Assembly (NCBI GenBank): GCA_030681645.1
Contig: JAUXRX010000015.1
Location: 124,001-188,000, forward strand
DNA length: 64,000 nucleotides
From: Archangium sp.
GTDB taxonomy: Bacteria; Myxococcota; Myxococcia; Myxococcales; Myxococcaceae
Direction of reading: 5' to 3'
Shown here: one piece after another, positions 25,010 to 34,259 of the stretch
Layout of the letters: each line of letters opens with the position of its first letter
Position numbering within the stretch: the stretch's first letter is position 1
Position numbers and translations under genes: made by a program
The notes under the pieces: generated by a model
Databases searched by the model: none
Told to the model about the DNA's origin: nothing
The model's input: only the letters and a program-made list of their open reading frames with translations

Positions 25010-26137
25010 TCAGTAGTTCGCGACGAGCGTGACGCCCGTGTAATCGGCGTAGCCGAGCAGGCCCACGTACCAGACGCCCGGCGTGGGCGAGGGGATGTTG
25101 AGCGTCTCGTCGTTCCCGCTCGCATTGGACTGGTACGTCGCGGTCTGCGGATTGGGGGGCGTGCCGAACTCGGCCGAGAGGTCGACGTCGCCCATGCCGC
25201 CGGTCGTGTTGACCGTGAGGCTCGCGACCCCCGAGGGCACGGTGATCGCGTAGTACGTGAGTGAACTGAGGGCGCCGCTGACCGTGCGGGCCACGCCGTT
25301 CTGCAGCACGACCGGCTGCCCCGCGTCGGGCGTGCTGCTCGTGGGGCGCGTCGCCGTCAGGGTGAAGGAACCACCGCCGCTGGTCGCACTGTCGATGACC
25401 ATCGCGTACGTGCCGGCGGGCACCACCTGCATGTGAGTGATGGTCGCGCCCACCGCAGACGCCGCGAAACAGCCCACTTCCATGCCGCAGCCCTGGGCGA
25501 CGTAGAGGTGTACCGAGAGCGCCGGCTGGAAGCCGCTCGAGACCAGCGAGAACGACATCTCACCGGTGGTCGGCTGGGTGAAGGTGACCACCCGGTCGGG
25601 CTGGCCCGCGTTCGCGCAGCTGCTGGTGAAGTCGTGGCCGTAGCCCGTGGTGGTGCCGGTGAAGGTCGCCACGTCGTTCACGAACTGAAGCGCCTGCGCC
25701 GTCGCGCAGGTGTCTCCGGGCAGGGGGCCACCGCCACCGGTGCCGCCACCCGTCGCGCCGCCCCCGGTGCCACCGCCCGTGGCGCCGCCGCCCGTACCGC
25801 CGCCGCCTGTAGCGCCGCCGCCCGTACCGCCACCACCACCAGAGCCACCACCAGAGCCACCGCCGGAGCCACCGCCGGAGCCGCCGCCGGTGCCACCCGT
25901 GCTGCAGACACCGAGCTGGCAGATCGAGCCGAACGCACAGCTCGTGCACATTCCGGCGTTGCTGCCGCAGGCGACGGCAGAGCTGCCCGACTGGCACTGC
26001 TCCATGGCGTCACAGCAACCGAAGCAGGTGGTCGCGTTGCACTTCGACTTCGGAGTGCCACACGACGCGAGGGGAACGACGACCATCACGACGGACGACA
26101 CTGCCGCGAGGAGCCACAACCGATGACTGGTGTTCAT
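25010..26137 (-). CDS. Gly-rich, Cys-rich lipoprotein with PPC-type C-terminal domain
   Basis: A 375-residue protein. The N-terminal signal ends in a lipobox (VVPLASC, Cys26). A Cys-rich part follows (KCNATTCFGCCDAMEQCQSG and MCTSCAFGSICQLGVC), typical of myxobacterial surface proteins. Residues about 80-140 are almost pure Gly with Ser/Thr/Ala (GGGSGGG and GGGATGGG repeats), a flexible linker. Two beta-rich domains end the protein: one with PGDTCATAQALQF and a final segment (YYAITVPSGVASLTVNTTGG, GVWYVGLLGY) that matches the bacterial pre-peptidase C-terminal (PPC) pattern. It has no catalytic motif and probably sits at the outer membrane surface. ATG at 26137. It is divergent from the SGNH hydrolase gene. 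Confidence 0.8.
   Translation of the reverse strand: MNTSHRLWLLAAVSSVVMVVVPLASCGTPKSKCNATTCFGCCDAMEQCQSGSSAVACGSNAGMCTSCAFGSICQLGVCSTGGTGGGSGGGSGGGSGGGSGGGGGTGGGATGGGGTGGGATGGGTGGGATGGGTGGGGPLPGDTCATAQALQFVNDVATFTGTTTGYGHDFTSSCANAGQPDRVVTFTQPTTGEMSFSLVSSGFQPALSVHLYVAQGCGMEVGCFAASAVGATITHMQVVPAGTYAMVIDSATSGGGSFTLTATRPTSSTPDAGQPVVLQNGVARTVSGALSSLTYYAITVPSGVASLTVNTTGGMGDVDLSAEFGTPPNPQTATYQSNASGNDETLNIPSPTPGVWYVGLLGYADYTGVTLVANY
25727..25897. repeat. Low-complexity Gly-coding repeat
   Basis: Degenerate short repeats of CCGCCGCCC and CCACCAGAGCC units encode the Gly-rich linker of the lipoprotein on the minus strand. Unit length is 12-24 bases. It is a coding microsatellite-like tract likely to vary in length between strains (inference). 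Confidence 0.7.
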
Positions 26138-26265
26138 GAGGTCCTACGAGTTCCGGCCGGAGACCACTGCATAGAACGCTTTGGCCCCGCCCGGGGGCGA
26201 AGGTTCGAACTTCTTGCCAGGGCCGCCGTCTCCAGGCCCCATGGCGTATCCTCGCGGCGGGGCAC
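26138..26265. promoter_or_regulatory. Divergent intergenic region
   Basis: This 128-bp spacer lies between the start codons of the PPC lipoprotein and the SGNH hydrolase genes and should carry both promoters. A G/C block at 26190-26205 can form a small hairpin. No recognisable sigma-factor consensus was seen. Confidence 0.35.
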
Positions 26266-28245
26266 ATGAAAATTCTCAAGGCCGTCTTCAAGGTACTGCT
26301 GGGGTTGAGCCTCGGGCTCGCGATCGCCGAGGTGGGCTTCCGCGTGCGCGACGATGGGGCGTTCCCTCACCTCAACTTCTACGTCGCCGACGACAAGCAG
26401 GGCGTGCGCCTCGAGCCCAACGCCGAGATGAAGCTGCGCGTGGGCGACAACCCCATCACCACCGTGCGCACGAACTCCCGCGGCTACCGCGGCGCTGACT
26501 GGCCCGCACCGGCGCCCGGCGAGCTCCTCGTGGTCGGCGACTCGCAGGTGTTCGGCCTGGGCGTGGAGGACGGTGAGACGTTCTCGGTGAAGCTCGGCGA
26601 AGCGCTGAAGGTGCCCGTGCTCAACCTCGGCGTGCCGACCTGGGGCCCGGGCGAGTACTCCACCGCGGTCGAGGAGGTGCTCGCCGAGCGCAAGCCTGCG
26701 GCCGTCATCTACGTGCTCAACCTCTCGAACGATCTCTTCGAGGCCGATCGCGCCAACGCCACCCGCCACAAGGTGTGGGACGGCTGGGCCGTGCGCGCCG
26801 AGACCGCGCCGAAGGAAGTGATGAACTTCCCCTTCCGCAAGGCGCTCATGTCGCGCTCACACCTGGTGTTCGGCGCGCGCAAGCTGATGCACGTGGCCAG
26901 CACCGCCGACGACGGGTTCGCCTCCGAGGGCACGTGGCGCGACGTGGTGTCCGCGTCAGACAGCATGAAGGCCCAGGCGGCCGACGAGCCCACCCGGAAG
27001 TTCCTCGAGGCGCGCGCGCGGCTCGACGCGCAGCTCAAGACCATCTCCAGCCGGCTCGAGGAATCGCTCGAGAACAAGGTCTACGATCCCGACGTCGCCG
27101 AGGAGCTGAACCGGATCGCGCGGCCCGGCGGCGACGCGCAGGACATCTTTGAAGAAGGCGACGCCGAGGGTGGCCGCTCGGTGAACACCACGGTGATGCA
27201 CCTGATCACCGCCGCCATGGGCGAGTCGAAGAACGAGGCCTTCCTCGAGAAGCTCGCCGAGGAGAAGGACGACAAGGACCTCAAGGCGCTGCTCGTCGAG
27301 CGTAAGAAGCTGCGCGAGGAAGTGCGCGCGCTCAAGCTGGAGGCCGCGGTCGCCCACGAGGTGCCGCTCGACCACGTGCTCCTGCGCACCCGGAAGGCGT
27401 GCGAGGCGGCAGGCGCCCGGCTGATCGTGGTGGGGCTGCCGCTCGACGTGATGGTCTCGGCCGACGAGTGGAAGAAGTACGGCGCCAGGCCCATCGACCT
27501 CGCCCCCACCGCCGCGCTGCGGGAAGGGCTCATGCGTCGCATCGAGGCCGTCGGCGCGGAAGCGGTGGATCCACTCGACGCGCTGGCCAAAGCCGAGCCG
27601 GGCGCGTTCCTCTCGCGCGATCTGCACATGTCGCCGAAGGGCCACGCAGCGCTCGCCCTCGCGCTCGCGGAGATCGTCAAGGCGGGGCCGAAGAAGACGC
27701 TGCTCGCGCTGCCCGCGGGTCGCACCTGGCCTCCCACCGAAGACGAGTGGAAGGCGACCGGCGAGTGCACCGTCAAGGGCAGCAGCGCGGCGGGCTGCGT
27801 GACCAAGCTGCTGCGCGAGTGGCTCTGGGTCGACTGCGGCGACGAGGCGCACCCGGTGACCAGCCTGACGCCCACCGCGGGCGGTCACGGCGACGTGTGG
27901 GCCGTCAGAGACGAGGGCCACGGCAAGCTCCTCATTCCCATTCTCGAGGGCGACGCGGCGCGGGTGCAGTTCGACTGGAAGAAGACCTCACGCGAGCTGC
28001 AGCTCGACTTTCCGAAGGGCGGCAAGCTGACCATGGCCTTCGCCGCCCCGAAGCCAGTCACGCCTGCGCCGGTGTGGTGGTCGCCCGGCAACCCGAACGA
28101 TCCGCTCTCGGATTCCACCTGCCCTGAAGGGTACCGGCTGGGCGGAGCGCTGCGCCGCTGCGCCCCCGCGTGCGACGAGCGGACGCCGTGCAAGAGCGGC
28201 CACTGCGAGCCGTGGCCTACCGGCGACTTCTGCGCGAGCCCGTGA
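26266..28245 (+). CDS. SGNH/GDSL hydrolase-like protein with C-terminal Cys-rich tail
   Basis: A 659-residue protein with an N-terminal signal anchor (KILKAVFKVLLGLSLGLAIA). The SGNH fold is supported by block I VVGDSQVFGLG (Ser93), the block around VLNLGVPTWGPGEYS, and block V with Asp452 and His454-context SRDLHMSPKGHAALA. A long helical region (about 230-390) interrupts the domain. The last 150 residues are beta-like and end in a Cys-rich tail (CPEGYRLGG, RRCAPACDERTPCKSGHC). Related proteins include acyl-transfer enzymes of the AlgJ/AlgX type and esterases; activity on a polysaccharide or lipid is inferred, not shown. ATG at 26266. Confidence 0.78.
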   Translation: MKILKAVFKVLLGLSLGLAIAEVGFRVRDDGAFPHLNFYVADDKQGVRLEPNAEMKLRVGDNPITTVRTNSRGYRGADWPAPAPGELLVVGDSQVFGLGVEDGETFSVKLGEALKVPVLNLGVPTWGPGEYSTAVEEVLAERKPAAVIYVLNLSNDLFEADRANATRHKVWDGWAVRAETAPKEVMNFPFRKALMSRSHLVFGARKLMHVASTADDGFASEGTWRDVVSASDSMKAQAADEPTRKFLEARARLDAQLKTISSRLEESLENKVYDPDVAEELNRIARPGGDAQDIFEEGDAEGGRSVNTTVMHLITAAMGESKNEAFLEKLAEEKDDKDLKALLVERKKLREEVRALKLEAAVAHEVPLDHVLLRTRKACEAAGARLIVVGLPLDVMVSADEWKKYGARPIDLAPTAALREGLMRRIEAVGAEAVDPLDALAKAEPGAFLSRDLHMSPKGHAALALALAEIVKAGPKKTLLALPAGRTWPPTEDEWKATGECTVKGSSAAGCVTKLLREWLWVDCGDEAHPVTSLTPTAGGHGDVWAVRDEGHGKLLIPILEGDAARVQFDWKKTSRELQLDFPKGGKLTMAFAAPKPVTPAPVWWSPGNPNDPLSDSTCPEGYRLGGALRRCAPACDERTPCKSGHCEPWPTGDFCASP

Positions 28246-28314
28246 GACAGACGAGCAGCCCAGGCACGAGGTGGTCGGGCTGGGTCTTCGGCCGTGCCCG
28301 ACTCGCACGGGCCC

Positions 28315-28440
28315 TCACTTCGGGCGCATGTTGACGCACTGATTCAAGCAGCCGAGGACGCTGGTCGCTTCCGTCGCACGCTGCGGCACTTGGTCACGCT
28401 CGGGTCCTTGCCCGAGCCGAGAGCCTGCTCGCGACGAGCG
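28315..28440 (-). pseudogene. Possible remnant of a Cys-rich protein gene
   Basis: In the 222-bp gap between two convergent genes, two minus-strand frames read like one interrupted protein end: SGKDPSVTKCRS in one frame and ATEATSVLGCLNQCVNMRPK (followed by TGA at 28317-28315) in another, joined by a one-base shift near 28390. The pattern of two Cys separated by about 20 residues resembles small Cys-rich proteins common in myxobacteria. It could also be chance in GC-rich DNA. Confidence 0.25.
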
Positions 28441-28467
28441 CAAAGCAAGCCTTGCCCTGCTGCACCC

Positions 28468-31464
28468 TCAGGGCTGCTTCCTGAGCCACGCGCAGTCGCT
28501 GCGCACCATGCACCCGTCGGTCGACACGCGCGTGCCGCCGCTGCCGAGGTAGTCCGAGAACAGGTTGATGACGTAGGTGCCCAGGTCGAACGGCAGGTCG
28601 GGGTTGGGCACCGGCAGGCTGTGCTGGCCCTTCGGGTTCATCATGGGGAAGAGCGCGCCCACCCGGCCACCACCGGCGCTGTCCTTCACCAGGCGCATCG
28701 GCGGATCGAGCCGGGGCGCGCCGAAGCCGTCGTCGGCGTTCGACACCTTCTCGAGATCGTCGACGTCCATCAGCACGTTGCCGCCCTGCGCGTTCTGGTA
28801 CCGGCCGGTGCGCTCGACCCCTTCCACGAAGCCCACGTCGATCAGCTTCTGCATCTGCGTGGTGCCGTAGCGCGGGTCGACGTTCACCGAGTCGACGAAG
28901 CCGGCCGAGCGCATCAGCGCCGCGGCGGTGGCCACCGGCACCCCGGGGTCTCCGGTCATCGGCAGCAGCAGCGCCCGCGTGGCGACCTGCTTCCCGTCGG
29001 CGTACGAGAACGTGCGCGTGCCTTCCCAGAACGGCGCGAAGTTCGCCGGGTCAGCCGGCTCGAGGGCGATCTGTGCGAGCGAGAACAGCCGGCGCAGCTC
29101 GGGGTTGCCCCGGCGCAGGCCGAAGCCGTCGGCGAGGGCGACGAGCGGTGAGCCCGCCGCGAAGGTCCGGCCCTGGAAGGCGATCTCCTGGCTGAACTGC
29201 TCGATCACGTGCGTCGGCGTGAAGCCGGTGGGGTCGCAGCCCTCGCGCGGCCGTGACGGCAACTCCTCCGTGTAGAACTCGACGCGCAGCGGATCGCCGT
29301 CGTCCGACGACACCGCGAGGCGCAGGTGGCCATTGGGCTGGGTGCGGCCACAGCGCCACTCGCCGGTCTTGAGGTTGCGCACCACCGCGAGGCTCTTCGG
29401 CAACAGCGCCGCAGGCAGCACCGCCACCTCGCGCTCGGCCTTCTTCACCACGTCGGGCACCATCTGGAAGAGCGCCGGCTTCCCCTCGGCGTTCTCGTGC
29501 ACCAGCAGGAGCGGCCCCATCATCCTCAGCACCAGCGGGTTCTGCACCTGGCCCAGGTCGGACCTCGTGCCGATCTCCGAGAGGTAGCCGCCGGGGAGGA
29601 TCGGCGCGATCGCGTCGATCTCGGGCTCGATGCCGCCCATGAGGCTCGCGAGGATGCCGCCCAGCGACGCGCCCGCCACGTAGATGGGCACGTTCGGCCC
29701 ACCGAGATCGACCACGCCGTCGCCGTCGAAGTCGCCCGCGAGATCGTTCTCACCGTCGCGGTTGACGTCGAAGTCCCAGCGGCGCACCCCATCGAAGCTG
29801 CGCAGCACCCGCACCAGCTGCATCAGGTCGACCGCGGTCTGCCGCACGGTGTCGCGCGTGTGCGTGACGTGGCCGGTGAAGTAGTCGGCGCCCGAGTCGA
29901 TCAGGCCGTCACCGTTCTGATCGATGCCGCGGCCGTCGCCCACCATCGCGTTGGCGAGCGGGTCGATGCCGTACTTCTGCGTCAGCCCCGTCACCAGCTC
30001 GCGATCGACCGCGTCGAGGCTCAGGCCGTGGCTCACCGCGTCCATGCCGATGGTGGCCAGGCCCGAGCGCGCGAAGGGCCCCATCGCCAGCAACGAGTCG
30101 AGCTTCGAGCCGCTGTGGCCGTGCATGAAGATCGCGACCGGCGCCGGGCCCGTGCGCACCTTCGGCACCGAGAGGAGGATCTGGATGGTCTCGGGCCGGT
30201 GGAAGGTCTCCTTGCGGCCCACGTCGATGTCCATCACCTGGTCGTAGAGCGGGAGGAACTTCCCGTTCGCGTCGAAGCGGGGGAAGAACTGGGGAGAGAC
30301 GAACGAGGCGGTGGCGTAAAAGTCGACGCTGCCCAGCCAGTCGTTGAGCAGCGCGGTGGTGGCCGGCGACTGCGAGCCGGCGAACACGTCGAGCAGCTGC
30401 GCGCCGAACTGCAGGAACTGCTCACCCGGCACGGCCTTGGTGTTCTTGTTGTCCGCCGTGCGGCGGCGCCCGTCGGGGATGGCGGTGATGTCCACGGGGT
30501 ACGCCGTGTTCAGGAAGGCCAGGGGCCCCGAGCCGTAGAGCCCGTCGCGGAAGGCGCGGTAGTCGACGGTGATCGACTGCGTGGTGAACGACCAGGTGAA
30601 GGTCACGTCGGTCATCGCCAGGTTCGCCTGGCCCAGGCATTCCTCGAGCGGCCTGAGCGCCGGCGTCTGCCCCAGGTGGTTGATGTTGGCGAAGGGCGAG
30701 CGCACCGGCTGCCCGTCTTTCCCGGTGAGGCGGCTGGTGAGCACCACCGCGTAGGTGGTGGCCTCGCGCATCGGGTAGAGCGGGCGGGCGATGAGGGTGT
30801 TGGTCTCCTTCTCGTAGAAGCCGATCACGTCGAAGGGCCCGGTCTTGCCGTCGAGCGTGTTGGGGTGGTCGAGCACGCCGTCCATGTCGGTGTCTTCCCC
30901 GGGGTCGAGCTCGCCGTCGCCGTCGAGGTCCTCCTCCGTCTGCTCGAACATGAGCGTCTGCAGGTCGTGCGGCTCGTCGGGGTAGTAGTTCGGGTCGTCG
31001 AGGATGACGGGGAAGTGGCCCTGGCCGAGGTCGAGCGGCACCGGCTTGCAGAAGTCGGGCGAGCCGCGGGTGACGTCGATCACGTACATCGTGTCGTCAC
31101 CCATGTCGGCCGGGCGCTGGTGGCGGCGCAGGATGTTCTCGAGATCGAGCGGCGCGTCGAACGAGACGGTGATGGGCGCGAGCGTGCCCCACCCCGACAT
31201 CTGGTCCAGCCCCGCGCGCGTGCGCTGTTCCCACCGCGTCGGCGCGGCCTCGACCGAGGCGTTGACGCGGCGGAGCGTGGGCGAGGTCGCGTCGAAGCGG
31301 CTGGCGAAGTCGTTGGGCAGCGGGATCTCGGGCAGCGGCCGCGCCATCACGTCGAAGTCTACTTTGGGCCCCGTGCCCTCGGGGGTGAGCCCGAGCCCCT
31401 CGGGGGGCGGCGGCGTGCACGCCACCAGGCAGGCGGCGAACGACAGGGGGAGCAGGTTGCGCAT
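28468..31464 (-). CDS. Large lipoprotein with alpha/beta-hydrolase domain
   Basis: A 998-residue protein. Lipoprotein signal MRNLLPLSFAACLVAC (Cys16) and a Pro-rich start. Residues about 90-330 are beta-rich and resemble bacterial Ig-like/Big-type domains with calcium-binding Asp-rich loops (DLDGDGELDPGEDTDMDG). The hydrolase domain starts near 420 (VAIFMHGHSGSKLDS) and contains the nucleophile elbow VAGASLGGILAS; further Asp-rich loops occur (DVNRDGENDLAGDFDGDG). The fold and lipid anchor suggest a surface-attached esterase or lipase whose stability depends on calcium. The substrate is not known. The C-terminus has a Cys pair (DGCMVRSDCAW). ATG at 31464; divergent from the barrel gene at 31566. 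Confidence 0.8.
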   Translation of the reverse strand: MRNLLPLSFAACLVACTPPPPEGLGLTPEGTGPKVDFDVMARPLPEIPLPNDFASRFDATSPTLRRVNASVEAAPTRWEQRTRAGLDQMSGWGTLAPITVSFDAPLDLENILRRHQRPADMGDDTMYVIDVTRGSPDFCKPVPLDLGQGHFPVILDDPNYYPDEPHDLQTLMFEQTEEDLDGDGELDPGEDTDMDGVLDHPNTLDGKTGPFDVIGFYEKETNTLIARPLYPMREATTYAVVLTSRLTGKDGQPVRSPFANINHLGQTPALRPLEECLGQANLAMTDVTFTWSFTTQSITVDYRAFRDGLYGSGPLAFLNTAYPVDITAIPDGRRRTADNKNTKAVPGEQFLQFGAQLLDVFAGSQSPATTALLNDWLGSVDFYATASFVSPQFFPRFDANGKFLPLYDQVMDIDVGRKETFHRPETIQILLSVPKVRTGPAPVAIFMHGHSGSKLDSLLAMGPFARSGLATIGMDAVSHGLSLDAVDRELVTGLTQKYGIDPLANAMVGDGRGIDQNGDGLIDSGADYFTGHVTHTRDTVRQTAVDLMQLVRVLRSFDGVRRWDFDVNRDGENDLAGDFDGDGVVDLGGPNVPIYVAGASLGGILASLMGGIEPEIDAIAPILPGGYLSEIGTRSDLGQVQNPLVLRMMGPLLLVHENAEGKPALFQMVPDVVKKAEREVAVLPAALLPKSLAVVRNLKTGEWRCGRTQPNGHLRLAVSSDDGDPLRVEFYTEELPSRPREGCDPTGFTPTHVIEQFSQEIAFQGRTFAAGSPLVALADGFGLRRGNPELRRLFSLAQIALEPADPANFAPFWEGTRTFSYADGKQVATRALLLPMTGDPGVPVATAAALMRSAGFVDSVNVDPRYGTTQMQKLIDVGFVEGVERTGRYQNAQGGNVLMDVDDLEKVSNADDGFGAPRLDPPMRLVKDSAGGGRVGALFPMMNPKGQHSLPVPNPDLPFDLGTYVINLFSDYLGSGGTRVSTDGCMVRSDCAWLRKQP

Positions 31465-31565
31465 GAGCAGTCGTCTACTGGACCGCGGCGCCCCGCTTCA
31501 ACCGCCCGAACGAAATGTTTGCACCCCGTGCGTCAGGGCGCAGGTGTCTGTATAGGGGCCCCGCC
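31465..31565. promoter_or_regulatory. Divergent intergenic region with a -10-like site
   Basis: This 101-bp spacer separates the esterase and barrel genes. TATAGG at 31551-31556, 9 bp before the barrel ATG, resembles a -10 box but has no -35 at the right spacing, so a promoter there is uncertain and any transcript would be nearly leaderless. TTTGCA at 31518-31523 is the nearest AT-rich hexamer. Confidence 0.3.
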
Positions 31566-33200
31566 ATGAACCTCACACTCGTTCTCCTTGCGCTCGGTGC
31601 GGTCGCTGACGAGACGCCTGCCGCCGCCGAGCCCGTGGTGACGCCCGCTGCCGTCGCGGAGCCCGCACCTGCCGCGGTCGAGCCGAAGCCCGCCGAGCCG
31701 ATCGCCGAGACGATCGCCGAGGTCAAGCCGGTGCCTGCGAAGCCCGCCGAGCCCGCCCCGCCGGTCGCAGAGATGAAGGGGCTGGGCGTCACCGCCGGCG
31801 CCTTCGAGGTGAAGATCGCCGCGAACCTGCGCCTGGCGCAGACGATGACGAGCTCGATCGTGCTCGACGACCTGGGCACCACCGAGCAGCTCACGCCCTT
31901 CGAGATGCGGGTGCGCCTGGGCCCCGAGCTCCGCTACAAGAAGTTCAGCCTCATCTCGGAGTTCGACGTAGCGACCGGCGCGGTGTTCGGCACGCCCGAC
32001 TCCACCGTGGTCGCCTCGCGCGTACCGACGCCGAACTTCAGGCCCGCGGAGCTCCGCCAGCTCTACCTCCAGTACAAGTGGCTCACGGGCGCGGCGCGCC
32101 TCGGGGTGCAGACCAACACCTTCGGCCTGGGCATCCTGGCGAACGCGGGCGCGAAGGACCCGGAAGCCGGCGACTTCGGGCTGCAGCACGGCGGCTCGGT
32201 GGTGCTGCGCGCCGGCATCGCGGGGCGGCCCTTCTATTCGCTGGGTGACCCCTGGCACATCATCGAGCCGGTGGCCGCGTTCGACCTGGTGGTGCGCGAC
32301 TCGACGGCCGACCTGCTCGCGGGCGACCGCGCGCTGCAGGGCATTCTGGGGCTGCGCCTGGTCGAGGGTGACAACACCATCGGCGTCACCGGCATCTACC
32401 GCAGCCAGCGGCGTGACAACGGCGCCCCCGGCGAGCGCAGCACCGACGCCTTCGTGCTCGACCTGTTCGCCCGGTGGACGGTGATCAAGTCGGGTGACAC
32501 CCAGCTCACGCTCTCGGGTGAGCTGGCGGCGATCACCGGCACCACCACCCAGTCACGCAGCGAGAACGCCGAGGTGCTCGACGTTCGGCAGCTGGGCGTG
32601 GCGGGCAAGGTCAACTTCAAGAAGGGCCGTTTCGGGCTGCTGTTCGACGGCGGCTTCGCCTCGGGAGATCAGAACCCCTACGACGCGACCGTGAACAACT
32701 TCCGCTTCGACCCCAACTACAAGGTCGGCCTCATCCTCTTCGACCAGGTGCTGGGCTACCAGACGGCGCGCAGCGGCTGGCGCGCGGCAGACCCGCTGCT
32801 GGCGGGCGTCGCGCCGGAGGCCATCGAGCTGCTGCCCACCGCGGGCTCGGTGACGGGCGCGTGGTACCTCTTTCCCCGCGCGAAGTACGGCTTCGCCGAG
32901 TGGATCGACGTGTACGGCGGCCCGCTCTTCGCCTTCACCACCGCGCAGCTCACCGATCCGTTCAACACGCGCATCAACGGCGGCACGCCGGTCAACTACC
33001 TGGGCGGCACGCCGGGCAACTACCTCGGCACCGAGCTCGATCTCGGCCTGACGGTGCACGGCGCGGTGACCTCGTACCTGAACGTCAGCGCCACGCTCGA
33101 GGGCGGCGTGCTGCTGCCGGGCGACGCGTTCAAGACGGCCGCGGGCACGAACATGGGCCCCGTCGGCGTGGGCCGGCTGCGCCTCACGATCGGCGGATGA
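31566..33200 (+). CDS. Outer-membrane beta-barrel (alginate-export/porin-like)
   Basis: A 544-residue protein with a signal peptide (MNLTLVLLALGAVA) and a Pro/Ala/Glu-rich segment (about 15-70). It is then almost entirely amphipathic strands with alternating hydrophobic residues and aromatic girdles (ELRYKKFSLISEFDVATGAV, LRQLYLQYKWLTG, NNFRFDPNYKVGLILFDQVL). It resembles the alginate-export/OprD-like group of 16- to 18-stranded barrels, but no residue settles the cargo. ATG at 31566 gives the signal. It overlaps the next gene by the sequence ATGA (stop of this gene, start of the next), so they are coupled. Confidence 0.8.
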   Translation: MNLTLVLLALGAVADETPAAAEPVVTPAAVAEPAPAAVEPKPAEPIAETIAEVKPVPAKPAEPAPPVAEMKGLGVTAGAFEVKIAANLRLAQTMTSSIVLDDLGTTEQLTPFEMRVRLGPELRYKKFSLISEFDVATGAVFGTPDSTVVASRVPTPNFRPAELRQLYLQYKWLTGAARLGVQTNTFGLGILANAGAKDPEAGDFGLQHGGSVVLRAGIAGRPFYSLGDPWHIIEPVAAFDLVVRDSTADLLAGDRALQGILGLRLVEGDNTIGVTGIYRSQRRDNGAPGERSTDAFVLDLFARWTVIKSGDTQLTLSGELAAITGTTTQSRSENAEVLDVRQLGVAGKVNFKKGRFGLLFDGGFASGDQNPYDATVNNFRFDPNYKVGLILFDQVLGYQTARSGWRAADPLLAGVAPEAIELLPTAGSVTGAWYLFPRAKYGFAEWIDVYGGPLFAFTTAQLTDPFNTRINGGTPVNYLGGTPGNYLGTELDLGLTVHGAVTSYLNVSATLEGGVLLPGDAFKTAAGTNMGPVGVGRLRLTIGG

Positions 33201-33406
33201 AGGCCCGCACCGTCCTGCTGGTGGTCGCGCTCGGCTCGTTCGCGCAGTCAGCGAACCCGAAGACGTCGCCGTGCCTGGGCAAGGCGGCCCCGAAGAAGGG
33301 CGTCAGCCTGGCCACCCTGAAGACCGGCGCGACCGTCTATCTGCCCCCGGACGACGCCGACGGCGTGACGGTCGAAGAAGACGGGCGCTCGCATTTCTTG
33401 CGCTGA
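33197..33406 (+). CDS. Small exported protein coupled to the barrel gene
   Basis: A 69-residue protein with a signal peptide (MKARTVLLVVALGSFAQS) and a 50-residue mature part with a single Cys (TSPCLGKAAPKKG), ending in FLR. It has no recognised family. Start ATG overlaps the barrel gene's stop codon by the sequence ATGA, strong evidence that it is translated. It may be a periplasmic or lipid-bound partner of the barrel (inference). Confidence 0.65.
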   Translation: MKARTVLLVVALGSFAQSANPKTSPCLGKAAPKKGVSLATLKTGATVYLPPDDADGVTVEEDGRSHFLR

Positions 33407-33419
33407 GCCGCGGTCCGGC

Positions 33420-33439
33420 CCGGGGCGACGGGGCCCCGG
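33420..33439. terminator. GC hairpin after the barrel transcription unit
   Basis: CCGGGGC (33420-33426) pairs with GCCCCGG (33433-33439) around a 6-base loop. It lies in the 79-bp gap between the small exported protein and the LolA-like gene. No U-run follows, so it is a weak terminator candidate at best. Confidence 0.3.
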
Positions 33440-33485
33440 CACGCCCTGAGCAGAGGATCGGCGCGAGGACCCCTGGAGGCCGCGC

Positions 33486-34250
33486 GTGCCGACCGTTCAC
33501 AGCTCAACCTCATTGGCGCTGCTGTTGACGGTGATCACGCCTGCCCTGGCTTTGAGCGCCGAGCCACCGCCGCCTTCCGTCGACGAGGTCCTCGCCACTC
33601 TCGACGATCTGTACCGGTCCACCTCGTCCATCGCGCGCATGGACATCACCGTCACCGGCCCGCGCACCACGCGGACGATGCGGGTGCGCGCGTGGACCAA
33701 GGGCGAAGAGCACGCCCTGATCGTGATCGAAGCGCCGCCCCGCGAGGCCGGCATCTCCACGCTGCGCGTGAAGGACAACCTGTGGAACTACCTGCCCCGC
33801 GTCTCGCGCACCGTGCGCGTGCCGGCCTCGATGATGCTCGGCTCGTGGATGGGCACCGACTTCACCAACGACGACCTGGTGAAGGAATCGTCGTACCGGA
33901 AGGACTTCGACGCGCGCCTCGAAGGGCGCAGCAAGGACCCGCCGGGGTGGGTGCTGAGGCTCGACGCGAAGCCCGGGGTGGTGGGCCGCTGGGCCCGCAT
34001 CGCGGTGCTGGTGGCTGACGACCAGCTGCCGATGCGCATGGACTTCTTCGATCGCAAGGGCCGGCTCGCGCGCGTGATGCGCTTCGACGACGTCCAGGTG
34101 ATGGGCAAGCGCCGCATTCCCACGCGGATGACGATGACGCCCACCGACGTCGAAGGGCAGCGCACCGAGATGCGCTACCTCGACGTGCAGTTCGACGTCG
34201 ACGTGCCCGAAGACACCTTCAGCCTCTCCCGCCTGGAACAGAACCGCTGA
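33486..34250 (+). CDS. LolA-like outer-membrane lipoprotein-sorting protein
   Basis: A 254-residue protein with a signal peptide (SSTSLALLLTVITPALALSA) and the fold of the LolA-like family: VDEVLATLDDLYR start, a beta-sheet core with KDNLWNYLPRVSRTVRVPAS and MRFDDVQVMGKRRIPTRM. Typical members carry hydrophobic cargo from the inner membrane through the periplasm. The start is GTG at 33486 with a good ribosome-binding site GGAGG (33474-33478). Downstream lie two FtsX-type permeases and an ATPase, as expected for a release machine analogous to LolCDE, then a barrel, so this cluster looks like a dedicated trans-envelope transfer system. Confidence 0.8.
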   Translation: MPTVHSSTSLALLLTVITPALALSAEPPPPSVDEVLATLDDLYRSTSSIARMDITVTGPRTTRTMRVRAWTKGEEHALIVIEAPPREAGISTLRVKDNLWNYLPRVSRTVRVPASMMLGSWMGTDFTNDDLVKESSYRKDFDARLEGRSKDPPGWVLRLDAKPGVVGRWARIAVLVADDQLPMRMDFFDRKGRLARVMRFDDVQVMGKRRIPTRMTMTPTDVEGQRTEMRYLDVQFDVDVPEDTFSLSRLEQNR

Positions 34251-34259
34251 GAGGACCCC

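Noticed and set aside
25727..25897. CRISPR-like repeat array
   Set aside because: The units are short, degenerate, have no unique spacers and encode a Gly-rich linker in frame.
31518..31556. Sigma-70 promoter TTTGCA...TATAGG for the barrel gene
   Set aside because: The spacing of 27 bases is too long for a standard promoter, and the -10-like site is only 9 bp from the ATG.
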